Source: Strigops habroptila
Lineage: Eukaryota > Chordata > Aves > Psittaciformes > Psittacidae
Reading direction: 5' to 3'
Length of the DNA: 64,000 nucleotides
Assembly: GCF_004027225.2 (NCBI RefSeq)
Contig: NC_044279.2
Span: 29,552,705-29,616,704 of the forward strand
Within the stretch, counting starts at the first letter, position 1. Each line of letters begins with the position of its first letter. The notes below the pieces were generated by a model. That model was not told the DNA's origin. It did no database searches and worked only from the letters and a program-made list of their open reading frames with translations. This document shows, piece after piece, positions 23,600 through 36,985 of the stretch. Position numbers and translations under genes: made by a program.

Positions 23600-24178
23600 T
23601 CACTTCAGGATCATTCCCAGTAATCTGTTCAATCCATTTTCACAGTAGTCAGGTTGATACAGATACCAAATGTCAAGCAGAGGCAAGAACAGGGTTGCTC
23701 CACCCATAGGGACAAGGCACAAACCAAGGGTGACTCCAGCATAGGTTGTGCCCTCATCAAAAGGTATAGCCTTACTGGGTCTGAATCCTGTGGCAGTAAT
23801 AGAGTCTTTTAACAGCCAAAGCCACAGCAATAGATGAACCATGTCCAGGGCCCATCCAGGGACTCCACAGAGGAGCAGAATGGAGATAATGCCTAAAACA
23901 AGACCAGAGAAAAGGCTACAATATCTGACATCCAAGGAAAATACAACAGCAGAAGGAGGCCTCCTGAAGGAGACTGACTTGTAAAAAAGCTGGCGTGGTT
24001 GACTGAGGACATGCTCCACGCAGAAAATTCCTAGTTGTGGCTTGGAAGTGACTGTGGCTGGGTTAATTTCAATAGGCAACCTGGACATCAGCCACCCTTT
24101 TTCAGAAGATAATTCAGCTGCATGGCTGTGGCCAGAATTCCCCTTAAATCTTCCAGGCCATACAAACAGCTGCAGCAA
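23600..24178 (-). CDS. Unidentified hydrophobic open frame, about 193 codons
   Basis: I do not recognise this protein. The frame is open from a TAA at 24193-24191 to a TGA at the 23600 end. There is no ATG at the 5' end; the first is at 24088-24086, giving about 162 residues. It is less AT-rich than its surroundings. The C-terminal half has two or three long hydrophobic segments: one with LFSGLVLGIISILLLCGVP, then MVHLLLWLWLL, and one with GVTLGLCLVPMGGATLF. Charged or polar stretches lie between. The upstream TTGCTGCAG could be a splice acceptor, but its pyrimidine tract is weak, and no poly(A) signal is evident close downstream. No retroviral or CR1 motif is present. It could be an exon, a retroposed gene copy, part of an unrecognised transposon, or chance. 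Confidence 0.3.
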   Translation of the reverse strand: MLQLFVWPGRFKGNSGHSHAAELSSEKGWLMSRLPIEINPATVTSKPQLGIFCVEHVLSQPRQLFYKSVSFRRPPSAVVFSLDVRYCSLFSGLVLGIISILLLCGVPGWALDMVHLLLWLWLLKDSITATGFRPSKAIPFDEGTTYAGVTLGLCLVPMGGATLFLPLLDIWYLYQPDYCENGLNRLLGMILK

Positions 24179-24193
24179 CAGTAAGTTTTGTTA

Positions 24194-26642
24194 TAGATAA
24201 GATCTAACAAAAAATGCTTCTGTGTTCCTGTGTGGAACCAGAAACAGACTAGCCATTAGCACTGATTCAGGAAAGCGTTTTGTGTTCGGAGACAAACACA
24301 GAAATTGCACAACTGAATCCGAAATGCAATACAAACCAGACCTAGAATTCAGTCTTTCAGAAAGAACAGTCTCTTGATAAAATTAATTTACTTGTCTATT
24401 TTTAGGCAACTAAAAATCCCCAGATTCCCTTTTCCTGTTAAATAGAAACACCTACAAATGTGATCCATTTAGCTTCTGAGTTATTTGTCTAATTTTGATG
24501 AATCAGTCTTTCCAGGTGTCTGTCAACTGGTTAGAGTAGGAGGTGGAAGTAATTAGCTTAGGCTTCAATACCTATGTTTCGGACCTCTGAAATTAGGCAT
24601 AAATCCTGGTCCTTGAATACCAACCCTGTCATGAAATAATATCCTGAAGCACAACAGCATGAAAACATGAACTGAATTTTCAAAAGCACCACTGAGAACT
24701 GCAGAACTTGTGTTGCTATAATTCCATCTTTTTGGCTACCAAACTTTAAGTTCTATTTCTCATGGCAAGTATGCTAAGGAATATCTACATACAGGAAAGT
24801 AAATTTATAAATTAAAACTCTGTATTCATAGAAAAAAATATAGACTTACAGATCCAAAAAAAAAGAAAAAAAATTTCCCAAAATACCTCAGGAGCATTAT
24901 TATTGATCTGAGAGTTTTATTAGAAAGCTGCTTCTCCTCTGCTGAAGCTATTTGGATCTCTCTTCTTAGACAGAGTAATTGAGCAATCAGCTCAATTTAG
25001 ATTATTCAAGCTTGGAATTGAAGAGATTCTTTTGAGCACAGACAGCAGATCTTTAACAACAGTTTCTACCATGCTTTTCTTCTCCCCTTTCTTTAGGGGA
25101 CTTTATTTTGTCCTTGAAGTTTGACAGTGTTAAATTTCCTATTGTTTTTCATCATATCAACCAATGAAATATTTTCCAGTATTAATTAATTTTGGTCATC
25201 TAGAACAGCCAAAAGTATGTAATGCCTGCCATGATCCCTATTAATGGATTGTTGATCCATTACACTGATACTAACATCAACAAAATTAACCAGAAATCAC
25301 ATTTAATATGAACAGATTCCACGAAGTACTGCATTTATAACCAATGTATTCAAGATGACATGGCGGTCAGTTGCATGTCACTGCATTTTTTTTGTTGAAA
25401 GGGCAGTACAGTGTTTTATGATCATTGCTTATATGAACATCCTTCTGATCCATTTAGAAGCTATTTTAGTAACTTCTTTTTCCTCTTCCTGTCACATTTT
25501 TTGTGTATTCAAAAGATAAAATTGTGTAATTTGACGCATTAGTAAATGCCTAATGAGGCAATATGGTGTTTCAGATGTGCCAAAGAATACTGGGAAAAGA
25601 AAGACCAACATCATTTATGTTTTCGTAAAAGGATATGCTTCCAGTAAAATTTTCTAGTTTGTTTTGTTTTTAGTTTTGTGGGGGTTTTTTGTGGTTGTTT
25701 TGTTTTGTTTTGGATTGTTTGTTTGTTGTTTTGTTTGGTGTTTTTTTTTTGTATAATTGAAATATACTGTCTAACAGACTTCTTAGAAATGTATTTTTAC
25801 TTTCATATTTCTTCAGGAACTTATTTCAAAATTGTTTCCAAACCTCCAATAATACTTTCTTTTTTCTCAATGCATTTTACAGTTAACATATTTTACTAAG
25901 CTTATTCTGATTCCATGCATCTCTTGGGTCTATTTCAAATTTCTCTTATCTGCAAGGTCTTTAAAACTTTCAACAATGTAATCATGTCCAAGGACATAAG
26001 ACCTTTTCATTGCTTTTACAGCCTAAGGAATCAGTTTGAATTTGCTTTTGGCCATAGTACAAAAAATAAGACCAGGCATCTCTCCACCTGTTACGTAAAT
26101 ATGTCCCTAGAACAACAATTGGCAGTGATCAGAATAATATTTTAGAGCCTTAGAGCTGGTAATGGGTTTACTATTAAATTCAAGAAGAAACCAAAATTAA
26201 ATGTGCGTTTTATAGACAACTACATTAGCTGCTCAGGGGCTATGGCCAATTATGTATGAAGGTTCTAGAAACTGGATGAAAAAGATGAGGAAATTATTTT
26301 ATAATATTCTAAAATCAAAAGTGATATAATCAGGAGGTTTCTAATTGAACTAAAGAGCAACATATTTCCATAAGACATCCCTGCTCCAAAGGAAAAAAAC
26401 TTTGAAATCAATAATAAACTCACAAAACTTTAGAAATATTTTTAGCCCCATAATCCAATAAATACGGTCTTGCAACTGCTAGTAACAGGCCACAGTCTTT
26501 GTATGAACAGCAAAAGTCCCCAGACTTATCAGGCTTTCTCTGCACTTCCTTGGAGAATGACGAGATGGACATTAGATATTCAGTTTAGGTTTAGATCACC
26601 TATTGTTACCACAGTGTTGATATTTTTATGTAAATAATGTCT
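24194..26642. other. AT-rich unique DNA, no gene seen
   Basis: Nothing recognised beyond a G/T-rich low-complexity stretch at 25664-25757. Confidence 0.55.
25664..25757. repeat. TTTTG-rich low-complexity tract
   Basis: Irregular repeats of GTTTT/GTTT with T runs. Apparent open frames through it are compositional. Confidence 0.8.
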
Positions 26643-27234
26643 TGTCACAGTTTAACCCTTTTAGGTAGCTCAGCCCCAGCCAGCCACCCACTCACCGAGG
26701 TGGGATGGGGGAAAGAATCAGAAGAGTAGAAGTGAGAAAACTTATGGGTTGAAATAAATACAATTTAATAAGTAAGTAAAGCAAAAGCTGCTCACACAAG
26801 CAAAGCAAAACAAGGAATTCATTCACCACTTCCCATGGGCTGGCAGGTGTTTAGCTATCTCTAAGAGGGCAGGGCTCTGTCACGAGTAACAGTTACTTGG
26901 GAAGACAAACACCATAACTCTGAATGTCCCCCCTTCTTTCTTCTTCCCCCACCTTTCATTGCTAAGCACGACATTATACAGTCTGGGATATCCCTTTGGT
27001 CAGTTGGGGTCAGCTGTCCCGGATGACTTCTTGTCAACTTCTTGCCCAGCCCCAGCCTACTCATAGATGACAGTGTGTAAGGAGCAGAAAAGGCTTTGAC
27101 TCTGTGTAAACTCCATGTAGCAACAGCTAAAACATCTCTGTGTTATCAACACAGTTTTGGTCACAAATCCAAAACATAACCCCATACAGGTTATTATGAA
27201 GAAAATTAACTCTATCCCAGCCAAAAGCAGTACA
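26643..27234 (+). mobile_element. Solo LTR, ERVL type, diverged
   Basis: The element starts TGTCACAGTTTAACCC and ends AACTCTATCCCAGCC + AAAAGCAGTACA. Shared LTR blocks include CAGCCCCAGCCAGCCACCC, GGGATGGGGGA, GGGTTGAAATAAATAC, GGGATATCCCTTTGGTCAG, TAGCAACAGCTAAAACATC, GTGTTATCAACAC and a final AAGAAAATTAAC. At about 592 bases it is longer than the 17.9-kb LTR and differs in the middle, so it is probably a related subfamily. No internal retroviral sequence and no clear target duplication were found. Confidence 0.82.
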
Positions 27235-30037
27235 TAGCTAAACTGGCAAGTTGCTATGTTATGCAGCAGAAAGAGGTACCTGTGACACTAGAAAAGGACT
27301 GTAGGATAGAGGACTGGATCCATGAAGTAACCACGAGGGCCTTCAAAGTACAGGCCCAGACCCTTGAATATAGATGTTAATCACGAACAGTCAACCACCT
27401 GTCACTTAGAAGCTGGTAAAATCAGCTTTAGGGGATCAAAGAGAATAAAGAAGAAATATTAAACATACAATAAATAATAATTAAATAATATAATTGAGAA
27501 CAAGGGAAGAAAAAGCAAGTAAGCTGATGGTTTTGGCAAGCATATAAGAATAGTTTTATGTAGACCCAAAACCAAGGAGGAATCCAAATCTACCATTGCT
27601 ATTATACTCTTTGGATTTGGGATACAGGCATCTAGCTTTATCAACACACTGGAAAGTTGAGAATAAAATTAATTATAATAATTAATAGTAGTACTAATGT
27701 GAATTAGCTATAATAAATGTACAATTTGGACTATTGGTATTAGCATCAGACTAATAATAATTTTTATTAGATTATCAATAATTTCTTCACTCTTCTTATG
27801 CACCTTCAGAGTCTGCAAAATGGAAGAGGTGTTGTGCAACATGCCAAAGAAGTAATTTTCAGAAAACAAAATCCCAAACTCTGTGGAAAAAAAGAAGAAA
27901 AAGAACATAAATTACATACTATACAAAAAGAGGAAAAATTAAAAACTGAAGTACAGGAATAAATATGCTTTAAAAGGCGTAATTGTGATATTCCTACTCA
28001 GGACTGTAGGAGGTGGGTCAAATGGACTTAATAGAATTTAATAAAGCTAGTTTTTGCCAAGAGAGAGCAAGTATTACATATATAGACATAGGTACATACA
28101 AATACACACAGGGACACGCACGGTGCGACGTGAAAAATTCAGGTATGAAAAAAACAACAATTAAGCAAAATAAAAACAATTAAGGGAAACTATATTACTT
28201 TGACTGAATATTTTCTTGGACTTTCTAATACAATGATTCTTTGCATTTTTTCTAATAATAAGGATATGAATTTTAAATAGCATTAGAGAGTCCTGTTTCT
28301 GCAGGAAAGTTAACTATATAGATAATACTATTTTTATTAAGCGTTTACTTAACTCCTATGGATCACAGTGATAGTGTTTGTGCTTAAAATTTGGCTGAAT
28401 GAATTGGAATTTTTCTGATAATATGTGGTTTCATCAGAACAATTTTGACCATATATAAATAGAATAAATGCTTATATAAATCCATTGCAACCTCTGAGGA
28501 GAAAGAAATGAGTGTCATTTAGTTAGTACAATGAAAATGTCTGCTTATTGCACAGCCAAAGAGAAGAAAGACAATACCAGAATTTAGAGGGAAATGAAGA
28601 GGAAGCAATGCTTGCAATATTATACTGCCATTATGGAAATTAAAAGGCATATTTTCCTTTTGCAGCTTCTCAGGCAGCATGTGTGATAACAACATAATGT
28701 ACCTTTTCTAGCCCTATTGAATAAAGGATGAGTACACTGTAATAACACTACAGCAAAAGAAGTATACATTATGTGTTATGTGTATGTCAGATAGACACTC
28801 CCTTGTTATATCACCAGCTCTGGTATAGCTGTTCTGAAAACTAAGCTAAACTTATTTTTAATCTGTCATTTTTATTTCTGTCATTTCTCAAGTCTGTAGC
28901 ACAGCAAACAAACTCTATTTCTCAAGAGCATAAAAATGAAAATATGTAATATTTTTATATTAAAAAACTTCTTAAAATTGGTAAATGCTGGAATAATGCT
29001 GGTCACAGATTTCCTTCTGTGGTGCCTCTGTGTGCTGTTATGGTTCCTCAGCCAGATCTGAGTACAACAGGCCTGAGAATGCGGCATGATCTACCCCAGT
29101 GTAATCTTCCCTGTCTTGCTGAGATTCCATCTACCAACTCAACTCAAAGAGACAGTGACCAACAGGAGAAGTGTATATTGTAATTTGCCTTAGTGAATTT
29201 CTCATTTTCACTGATGTCAGTGTAAAAGATAACTCTTTCTCAAAAGATTAATATCATATGAATTTTCCACTTATCCAGGCTTAACACATTTGAACTTGAA
29301 TTTACATAATTTATTAAAGAAAATCTTTCCATAGTTCTCAATCTTTAACTTCAAGAAAGTTATTTTAAGGGATTTGTTTCTTGTTCCATAGTTTAGGTTG
29401 TTCCTGCCCTGCATTTTTATTAGAATCAGATTCTACAGGGCTTTTTTTGATCTTGTTTTCTTAAGCACAAAGGAATAACCTTATTTTGTTGTTAAGGACA
29501 GAAATCTAAATACAAGATTAATAACAAGAAAAAAACCTTAACATCCTTCCATCCAGAAACACAGACATTTTAATTTAAAATATTTTCCAATATCTTCATG
29601 TAAAAATGTCATCCATTTTCTTAATCAGGTATTATGACATTAGAAACTACAAAAAATAACAACCTCTCCCCTCAATAAGTTTTATGAAAATGTTTCAGTT
29701 GCCTAAGTTATATTCTTTAGCTTGCAAATGTTCATAGAAAGAAATCCATGAGATTTCTAGATCTTTTGAATGGATACAATAAAAAAACTTTCAAGGTAAG
29801 ACAAGCTGAAAGTTGTCCTACCTGATAAGGAAAGGAGCAGCCAAATGAGAGTTGCTTTCTTGTCATTCACAGTACCCAGTGCTTTTTTATAATAGTTTCC
29901 TCTATCTACCTGTGGCAAATTATGTATCTCTAACAGCTGTCAGAGCATGAAATTCTGGAATAGCCTTTCAACCAAAAATTTAAGTGAGGAACCTAGCTGA
30001 CTTTTAAGTGGACATGACAAAGTATGCAAAGTATGCA
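27235..30037. other. AT-rich unique DNA, no gene seen
   Basis: Nothing recognised. Open frames are short and AT-driven. A direct repeat AAAGTATGCA occurs twice just before the CR1 junction (30010-30029). Confidence 0.55.
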
Positions 30038-30356
30038 ACAACTCCATAAGAAGGACATGGAGCTGTTGGAGCAAGTCCAGAGGAGGGCCATGAGGATGGT
30101 AAGGGGGCTCGAGCACCTCCCATATGAAGACAGGCCAAGAAAATTGGGGCTGTTCAGCCTGGAGAAGAGAAGGCTGCACGGAGACCTCATAGCAGCCTTC
30201 CAGTATCTGAAGGGGTCCTACAGGGATGCCGGAGAGGGATTCTTCATTAGGGATTGTAGCTACAGGACAAGGGGTAATGGGTGTAAACTTAAAGAGGGGA
30301 AGTTCAAGTTAGATGTAAGGAAGAAGTTCTTTATTGTGAGGGTGGTGAGGCACTGA
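30038..30356 (+). pseudogene. CR1 ORF2 C-terminal remnant
   Basis: Codes for [20 protein letters not shown] through FFIVRVVRH of the CR1 ORF2 C-terminal domain. A TGG to TGA change (RHW to RH-stop) ends it at 30354-30356, about 30 codons before the native stop. The open frame extends upstream into flanking DNA as far as 30024. It has no catalytic residues and is dead. Confidence 0.87.
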
Positions 30357-30540
30357 AATGGGTTGCCCAAGGAAGTTGTGAATGCTCCATCCCTGGTAGT
30401 GTTTAAGGCCAGGTCGGATAGAGTCTTGAGTGACATGGTTTAGTGTGAGGCATCCCTGCCCATGACAGGGGGGTTGGCACTAGATGATCTTCAAGTCCTT
30501 TCCAACCCTAACTATTCTATGATTCTATGATTCTAAGATT
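30038..30540 (+). mobile_element. CR1 LINE, 5'-truncated 3' end
   Basis: A young CR1 fragment starting within ORF2 C-terminal sequence (AAGAAGGACATGGAGCTG) and ending in ATTCTATG, ATTCTATG, ATTCTAAG at 30514-30537. The 3' UTR hairpin has the same GACAGGG mismatch as the 4-kb copy, which suggests the two share a source subgroup. Confidence 0.93.
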
Positions 30541-31638
30541 AGTATGATATAACTTCGTTTAAGAGCAAGAGAGTAGCTGGTCCAGGAGATCCTGTCCAGT
30601 TCTGTGTTCTTTGCAAAATTTTTGGTCAAGTGTAGTATCATCTGTAATTTAAAAAAATAACGAAAACTTAATCTCTTATAAGCAGTTTACTTGTGTTTTC
30701 TGTATGGTGTGTGAAAAACCTAGAGCCAGCTTAAGAGTTTTGGTGCTCAAACAGATGAGTGTTGAAGAAAATTCTCACCATTTATTGAAAATCAAGACTT
30801 TTAAAACATATTAGGTTGTAACTTTGAGAATGCAGTTTCCTCAACGTAATGTATAAATCCTTGAGCTCTTGTTTGGAGCTCACCTTTAATATGTGGATAC
30901 AATCTTGCAGTCTAAAGATGCTATACAAACATGGTTGCATTAAGGCTTGGAGCGCGATTTTCAACAATTTTCAATGGATTCCACATTCATCTATTAGTCA
31001 GGCATTTACTAAAATATTCTATAAGATTTGTAAGACACTGATATCTGGTATATAAATTAACATTGATAGGCAGTTGTAAATGCCTCTCTTTCTTCTGCTT
31101 TGAAATGAACTGGCACAGAGAACTGATATTTACCTGCTGGCTTCCTCAAATGAAATCCAAAGCTGTTTCACTTGCAGTGGGAACAACTGAACTGAAACTC
31201 TTAGAAAAATTCAGGGATGAGATCCTCTCTTTTCCATCAGTTAGGGCAGAAATAGAGTTGAATTATCTTTTGTCATAAAAGTATACAAGCCAAAGACTAA
31301 TATTCTGGGATGAGAATTACCAGTCAAAGCTGTTCAAATACTTTATTACTTGTTTACTAAATAAATATGACATTTTGGTTCCCCTCCCTTCTCCACAAAA
31401 TATTTAATTATTTTAGAAAGAAGCCAAAAACTGTGATACGAATGAAAACCACCTTTACATATCCTGAAGATTAGGAAATTCTCTTAGGAAGTGAAAAAAT
31501 TAGTTATTCCCTAACAACATAAGGGTTTCGACCTTTAGCCTCTTATAGGCTGCCAAAGTATGGTTTATGCTGTAGCCTGTGTGGCTCAGAGCAACATTTC
31601 TTCTCATTTTCTCCACTTCACTTGATTCCAGAGGGAAG

Positions 31639-31702
31639 GAAAAAAAAAAAGAAAAAAAGAAGACAAAAAAAGACGGGGGGAGGGAAAGAGAAAGAAAATA
31701 TA
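31639..31702. repeat. Purine-rich low-complexity tract
   Basis: A/G-only sequence apart from two or three C or T bases, with A runs and GGGGGGAGGG. It can form triplex-like structure in principle. Confidence 0.8.
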
Positions 31703-34700
31703 AAAACAAGTTACTTAACATAGAATTTTCATTATCTTTTTTAGCTAAAATATTTTCTGAATTTCATTCACATTTGTAAGTTATTTTGAATTTACTAAAA
31801 CTACAGTTTCAGTGAATGCACTACTAAACATAAGCTACACTATACAATAAAAATTGCTACTTCCCATGATTAGAACTGTAATGTTTATGCATTTAAACCT
31901 GAGAGGAACTGAGCTCCACTGACAGGAACAACAAAAATATAAATTAAATATTGTAAGTAAGCGCAAATTATTCCTAAGTACTTTTGAATTGGTTAGTATA
32001 AAGTTACAAAAATATAATATCCATAATACTGTTCAGATATGTACTCCCAAAACAGTAAAAAGAGTATTATCTTGCTATATAATAATTTCTCCCTAACATA
32101 TTTTAAGATTATAAAGAAACCAGCAATAGTTTTCATTACCTATTAAGGTAATTCCTTTATTTTCATTGTCAGCAGCATCAGGATAATGGACCACATTTTG
32201 CTCTCAAGTTACAAACCTGAACAGTCCGTAATTTCTGGAGTCAAAAAACAGATATTGTATTTTAATTAGGAGACAAATTAAGTTAAATATATCCATTAAC
32301 CAATGCAGTAGGGAATACGCTTAGGAAAGAAATTATATTGATATATTAGGAATAGCATGATTTTCTGTGAATATAATTTTTCCTCAATGTTAATCGATAT
32401 TAAGAACATCACTGCAGACTGTCTTTTCCTCTTGTTTTAACAGTAGCAGTTCTATATTTTCCAGATCAGTTATACATTTCACATATTATGGTTATATGGG
32501 ATTGAGATCTTCCAGGGAGTATGTTTGGCATATGGCTTGGCATCTGGCTATTGTTTGTATTCCTTCACCTCTTCTTTATAAATTCTTGAAGATTTTTTTG
32601 TAACAAAATGTTTGATTTTTCTGTGAGCCAATGGCTTCCATCCTAGGGATAAGCCTAGCTCTTCAATGCCAGAATAACCAAGAATGTTTGGCATAGTTTT
32701 TATATAACATATGTGGCTTTTTTTCTTTTTTTTAATCTCCTCTATGTGTTAAAGGCATTTACAAACAGTTCATCTACCTCTAATGTATTCTGCAAGAGCT
32801 TCATATTATCCTGCTTGAATTCTAAAAGAGAATTAACTTTACTCTTCTAGTACACCATTTCTCGACCAACTGTTAGCTTTGCATCTGTGTCAATTTCCCC
32901 TTTGACTTTATAATTTCCAGGGGTATAAGTAACCAAGCAGTCAATTTGTACTGTAACTTGAAGATAACTCTGAGAAGCTGCAGTTCTTTTTCCTGTGAAG
33001 AGATTTTTGGTATCACTGAAATCTACTGCTTGTGGGAATTTTACCAGCTGAGCTCTTATGCAGCAAAGCAAGCTATGCAACCACCTACATATCAGCTTAC
33101 TTGTAAGCATACGCATACTTAAGATGCTATGGTGTTTCCTGTTTCACTTCAGAATTCTGAATCATAAATCAGTAAAAATACAAATTACAGCCTGTTTTTT
33201 GTTTGGGGGTTTTTTTTGTTTGTTTTGTTTATTTTTTTGAGACAAGTTTATATTGGGTGAAATTGTGCAAATAGAAAAGATGTAGCATGTTTCTTGATAC
33301 TCCCTCAGACTCTGTTATGGCCTTGATTTTAGAAAACTTGTTTCACTACTTTTTGACCAAGGAAAAGATTATAGCATATCAGATATTTTGGGTTAGTGTG
33401 TTTTGTTGTAAACAGGTGGAATAATATGAACAGATAATTACTATAAAGCTGGCCAGACTTTCATCTTTGCTGTTTCAGCTGGTGCCCATTGTATCAGAAT
33501 GGAGTAGGTGATAGTGTCAGATTATTGTAGGTCTTCTTCTTTTCCATCTATCTTTCCTTCTTCTTCCATGCTCCCACCTTAAGATGCCTTAGTTGCCCAG
33601 TTATATACCTCGTTAACCATTTTTTCATATCCAAGCATCATGTAAAAGCTATAGTATATCTCATTTTCTAATACATGGTGTTACATTTGTTTTGTAGGCA
33701 TGCAGGACTCTTAGGCTGGAATGAGAGCTGACCTCTGTTAAGCTAAGGATATAACAAAATGCTGGAGAAGGTCTCATCCTATTACTGCAGATGCTATGTA
33801 TTTGGTTGGTCATATATGTGCTTGGTGAACCTCCAAAATTTGAAGCAGTGTGTTCCCTCCTTTCTCTTACTATATTATCCAGAACTCTATGATTCAGAGC
33901 AGAAAGAATACTGGTTTAGTTTGTACCATCTTATGTCATCTCAATCTTGAAATACCTGACTGACTTTACTGGACATTACAGGTGAAATACAGTTGGTTGG
34001 CAGATACAATGAAATACAGATACAGTGAGATACAAATTTAAGCATCTAGACTTGAGAACATGTCTGCGTTGCCTGGATATCAGAATCTAGTGCCACTTGA
34101 GAATTTTCAGGGCATCATATCTGGCCTCTATCCACCACTACAGAAGAGTATAGGTCTTTTGTAGGTCTTTTGTCATATCTGCCAGCTATACTTAGATGCC
34201 TCAGATATCTGAAGATGTATGAAGATGTATTGGACAGTGTTAATTACCTGTATCTAGGCAATTTAATTGTTTTGTGTCAACATAAGAGGTAGTGACTAAT
34301 TCCTGTTGTGGACAGTGAAATCTAGAACTTTCTTGTTTTCATGAATATAAGCCTCCAGAGAAATCTGTATGGAGTTGGCAGATAGGCAACAGGCCTAAAA
34401 GGAACCTTGTAGTTTCCTGATGTGGTAGCTGAAGGCTGGGAAGAATACAGCATGTCATCATGTCATCTTAAATATCAATAGACATCTATCTTAGGCAATC
34501 AAATTGCTTCCTTAGTCAATGCAGTAAGTTCAGCTAAGAAGATTTGCCTCATCCTAAAAAAAATCTGGTGACCAGTAAATGACACAACATCTCTCCAGAC
34601 TTCCTGGCAGTACTGACTGTATCTCCACTGACTATTATAGGATCCCCCAGACTGTGATGTCATCTAACTTACCCCTAGACACTCATATTTAGAAGTGAAA

Positions 34701-36966
34701 GTTTAGGTATCAGAATCTCAAACTGGATCCCACCACGCATCACTTCCTCAGATCCTGGAAACCAGATCTTTAAACTGTATGAGTAATATTTTTAGATTTC
34801 AGAATCTGTTGTGGATTTGAACACCTGTACGTTCAATGCTATTTGACAGAAAATATACTTTATCTGATGTGCTTGAAGATAGAATTAATATTGAGTTAGG
34901 AATGGATGACCTGCAAAAGGATGGGTGCAAAAAGGTACTGAACTTTTTGTCATAACAGTATCTAACTTGTGATGCAGAACCAGATGTGAACCAGAATAAA
35001 ACTAAACATGTAGCACATCTATGTCTTTTTATGACCAGAAATTTGGCTAGGAATAAATTTACACTGTTTTCCCTGACACAAGAAAGGTAATACATTATCT
35101 CTTTATATAAGAATCTTATGCTACTTTGTACACTACCGGGCTACTAACTTCTTCAACATCTCCCTAATTTTATGCACGAGTGATCTTAGTAACTCGAACT
35201 GACTGCAATTATATGGAAAATCAAGCATGTGGGCTTGGTTTTGGGTTAATTTCACCAAATTTTTCCATGCCAATATCGGTAGCTGCCCCATAAGGACCCC
35301 AAATAAGTAAAAGTAAACTGCAATTCCTCTCACCAACTGGCGACCTGCAGTAGTTATCTACATTTGAGCTACTCATCCTTTATAGTCACTGAAGAAGTAT
35401 AAAATTGTATTGACAATTCTGATGATGATGAAGTTTTATAATGAGTTGTATTGTATCTGGTAAGTGTTCATACCTCTGTTACTTGTAAAGGAAACCTTCA
35501 ATGACTAGTTCAGGCTGAAATACTGGTATTATTAACATATATCCACATGTACTCATATGTTCTAGTGGATTCCATGTATGCAAACTTACTCAATAAAAGC
35601 TGCTTAATAACTCTAAAGTGGCAACTTTAGTTTCTGTTATTGAATACTTACTTGTCAAATAATGCAACAGTACCATCCCTGTTTGATAGTATCCTAAAGT
35701 AAAAGTCAACATTTTTATGACAGCTAAAATATTTCATATCTCTATGACAACTTAGGTATTTCATGCCAGTATCTAGACATCTAAATGTTGGTTTCACGTA
35801 AACAAACTTTAGAATATTCTGACTTGCCTTACCTTGACACTGTGTGCTCTTTCATACCAGTATTTGAACATACAAACTTACACTCAAGGAAGGACAACGA
35901 ATACCTGGTTAATTTCTTTCAGTGTGATCCAGATAGATTTTACAGATGGCAGCTTGGAAGAGTCAAACACAGAAAGTGTTTGTATGTGGTGAGGGATCCA
36001 GAATATGAATGTCACTACAGATTGCAAACTCCAAAACAGAAAACCAGAACTGGAATAAATAGTAGATGATTTTATCAAGTTTCTCAATATAAAAATAGGA
36101 CACTGTGTAACTTTTTTTTACATGCTTCGTCTTACTATTAAGACATGCTCTGAAAACAAGGGTTTGCTGTTTTCTTGTACTTCACTAAAGGGTGTCCTCA
36201 TGGGTGATCCTGAAAGATAGAATAAATATATATATAGTTTCTTAGGAGTAAGTTATCATTCATGCAATGGTGTAGAATAAAAAATAAGGAGACTTGAGAA
36301 TTATAGATAATGTCTTATCATTAAACATGCACACATTGATACCTTTCCACTATTCATGTAATATATTTGTGGAAGAAACTAATGCAAGTTAATTTAAAAA
36401 TACTCTCCTCACATTCTGATTATCTACAAGGCATTACAGTAGATCATGTATTACTAATCAAATTATTTCTGTAAATGAAAACAGCCACTCGGTACCTGAG
36501 ACCTTCCTCTTGAAAAACAAATTTGGCAGCATCTGAATACAGCATTACAAAAAAATCATTGAATGAGGCCTGTGGGACCTAAGTCTACTTGAAGTCCAAT
36601 GCGATTATCAGTTCCTAGGTTGCTGGAGGAAATAAGGATGCAGAATATCCAAAGTCATCTCCTGATTTAGTCTTAGAGACACTAGTTTATCCACATTGTA
36701 GGACAATGAACCAGAAAATATCTTAGACCATCATTCTGATGCAAATTCCAGGGTATTTTGTGCTTGGAATTGACAACATTTCAACATAAAGGGTATTCTT
36801 AGAGCAACATAAAATGGCATTTTAAAATGATTGATTATATTCTTTATCTACCTCTGCTTTTCCCCAGCAGACATCATAACAAAGTTTATGCTGATATATC
36901 ATTTCAAAGCATGTGACCAACTATAACAGAAGCTGAAAAAAAATATTTTATCCAAGTCATTCTATA

Positions 36967-36985
36967 ATTTTTTTTTTTTTTTTTT
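36967..36985. repeat. Poly-T run
   Basis: About 19 consecutive T. No retroposed gene is recognised on its minus-strand upstream side. Confidence 0.8.

Noticed and set aside
32847..33116. 89-codon minus-strand frame
   Set aside because: No family recognised and no supporting signals. Treated as chance.
35785..36069. 94-codon plus-strand frame with many charged and aromatic residues
   Set aside because: No motif recognised, AT-rich, no plausible splice sites or repeats of a family. Length is within chance for this composition.
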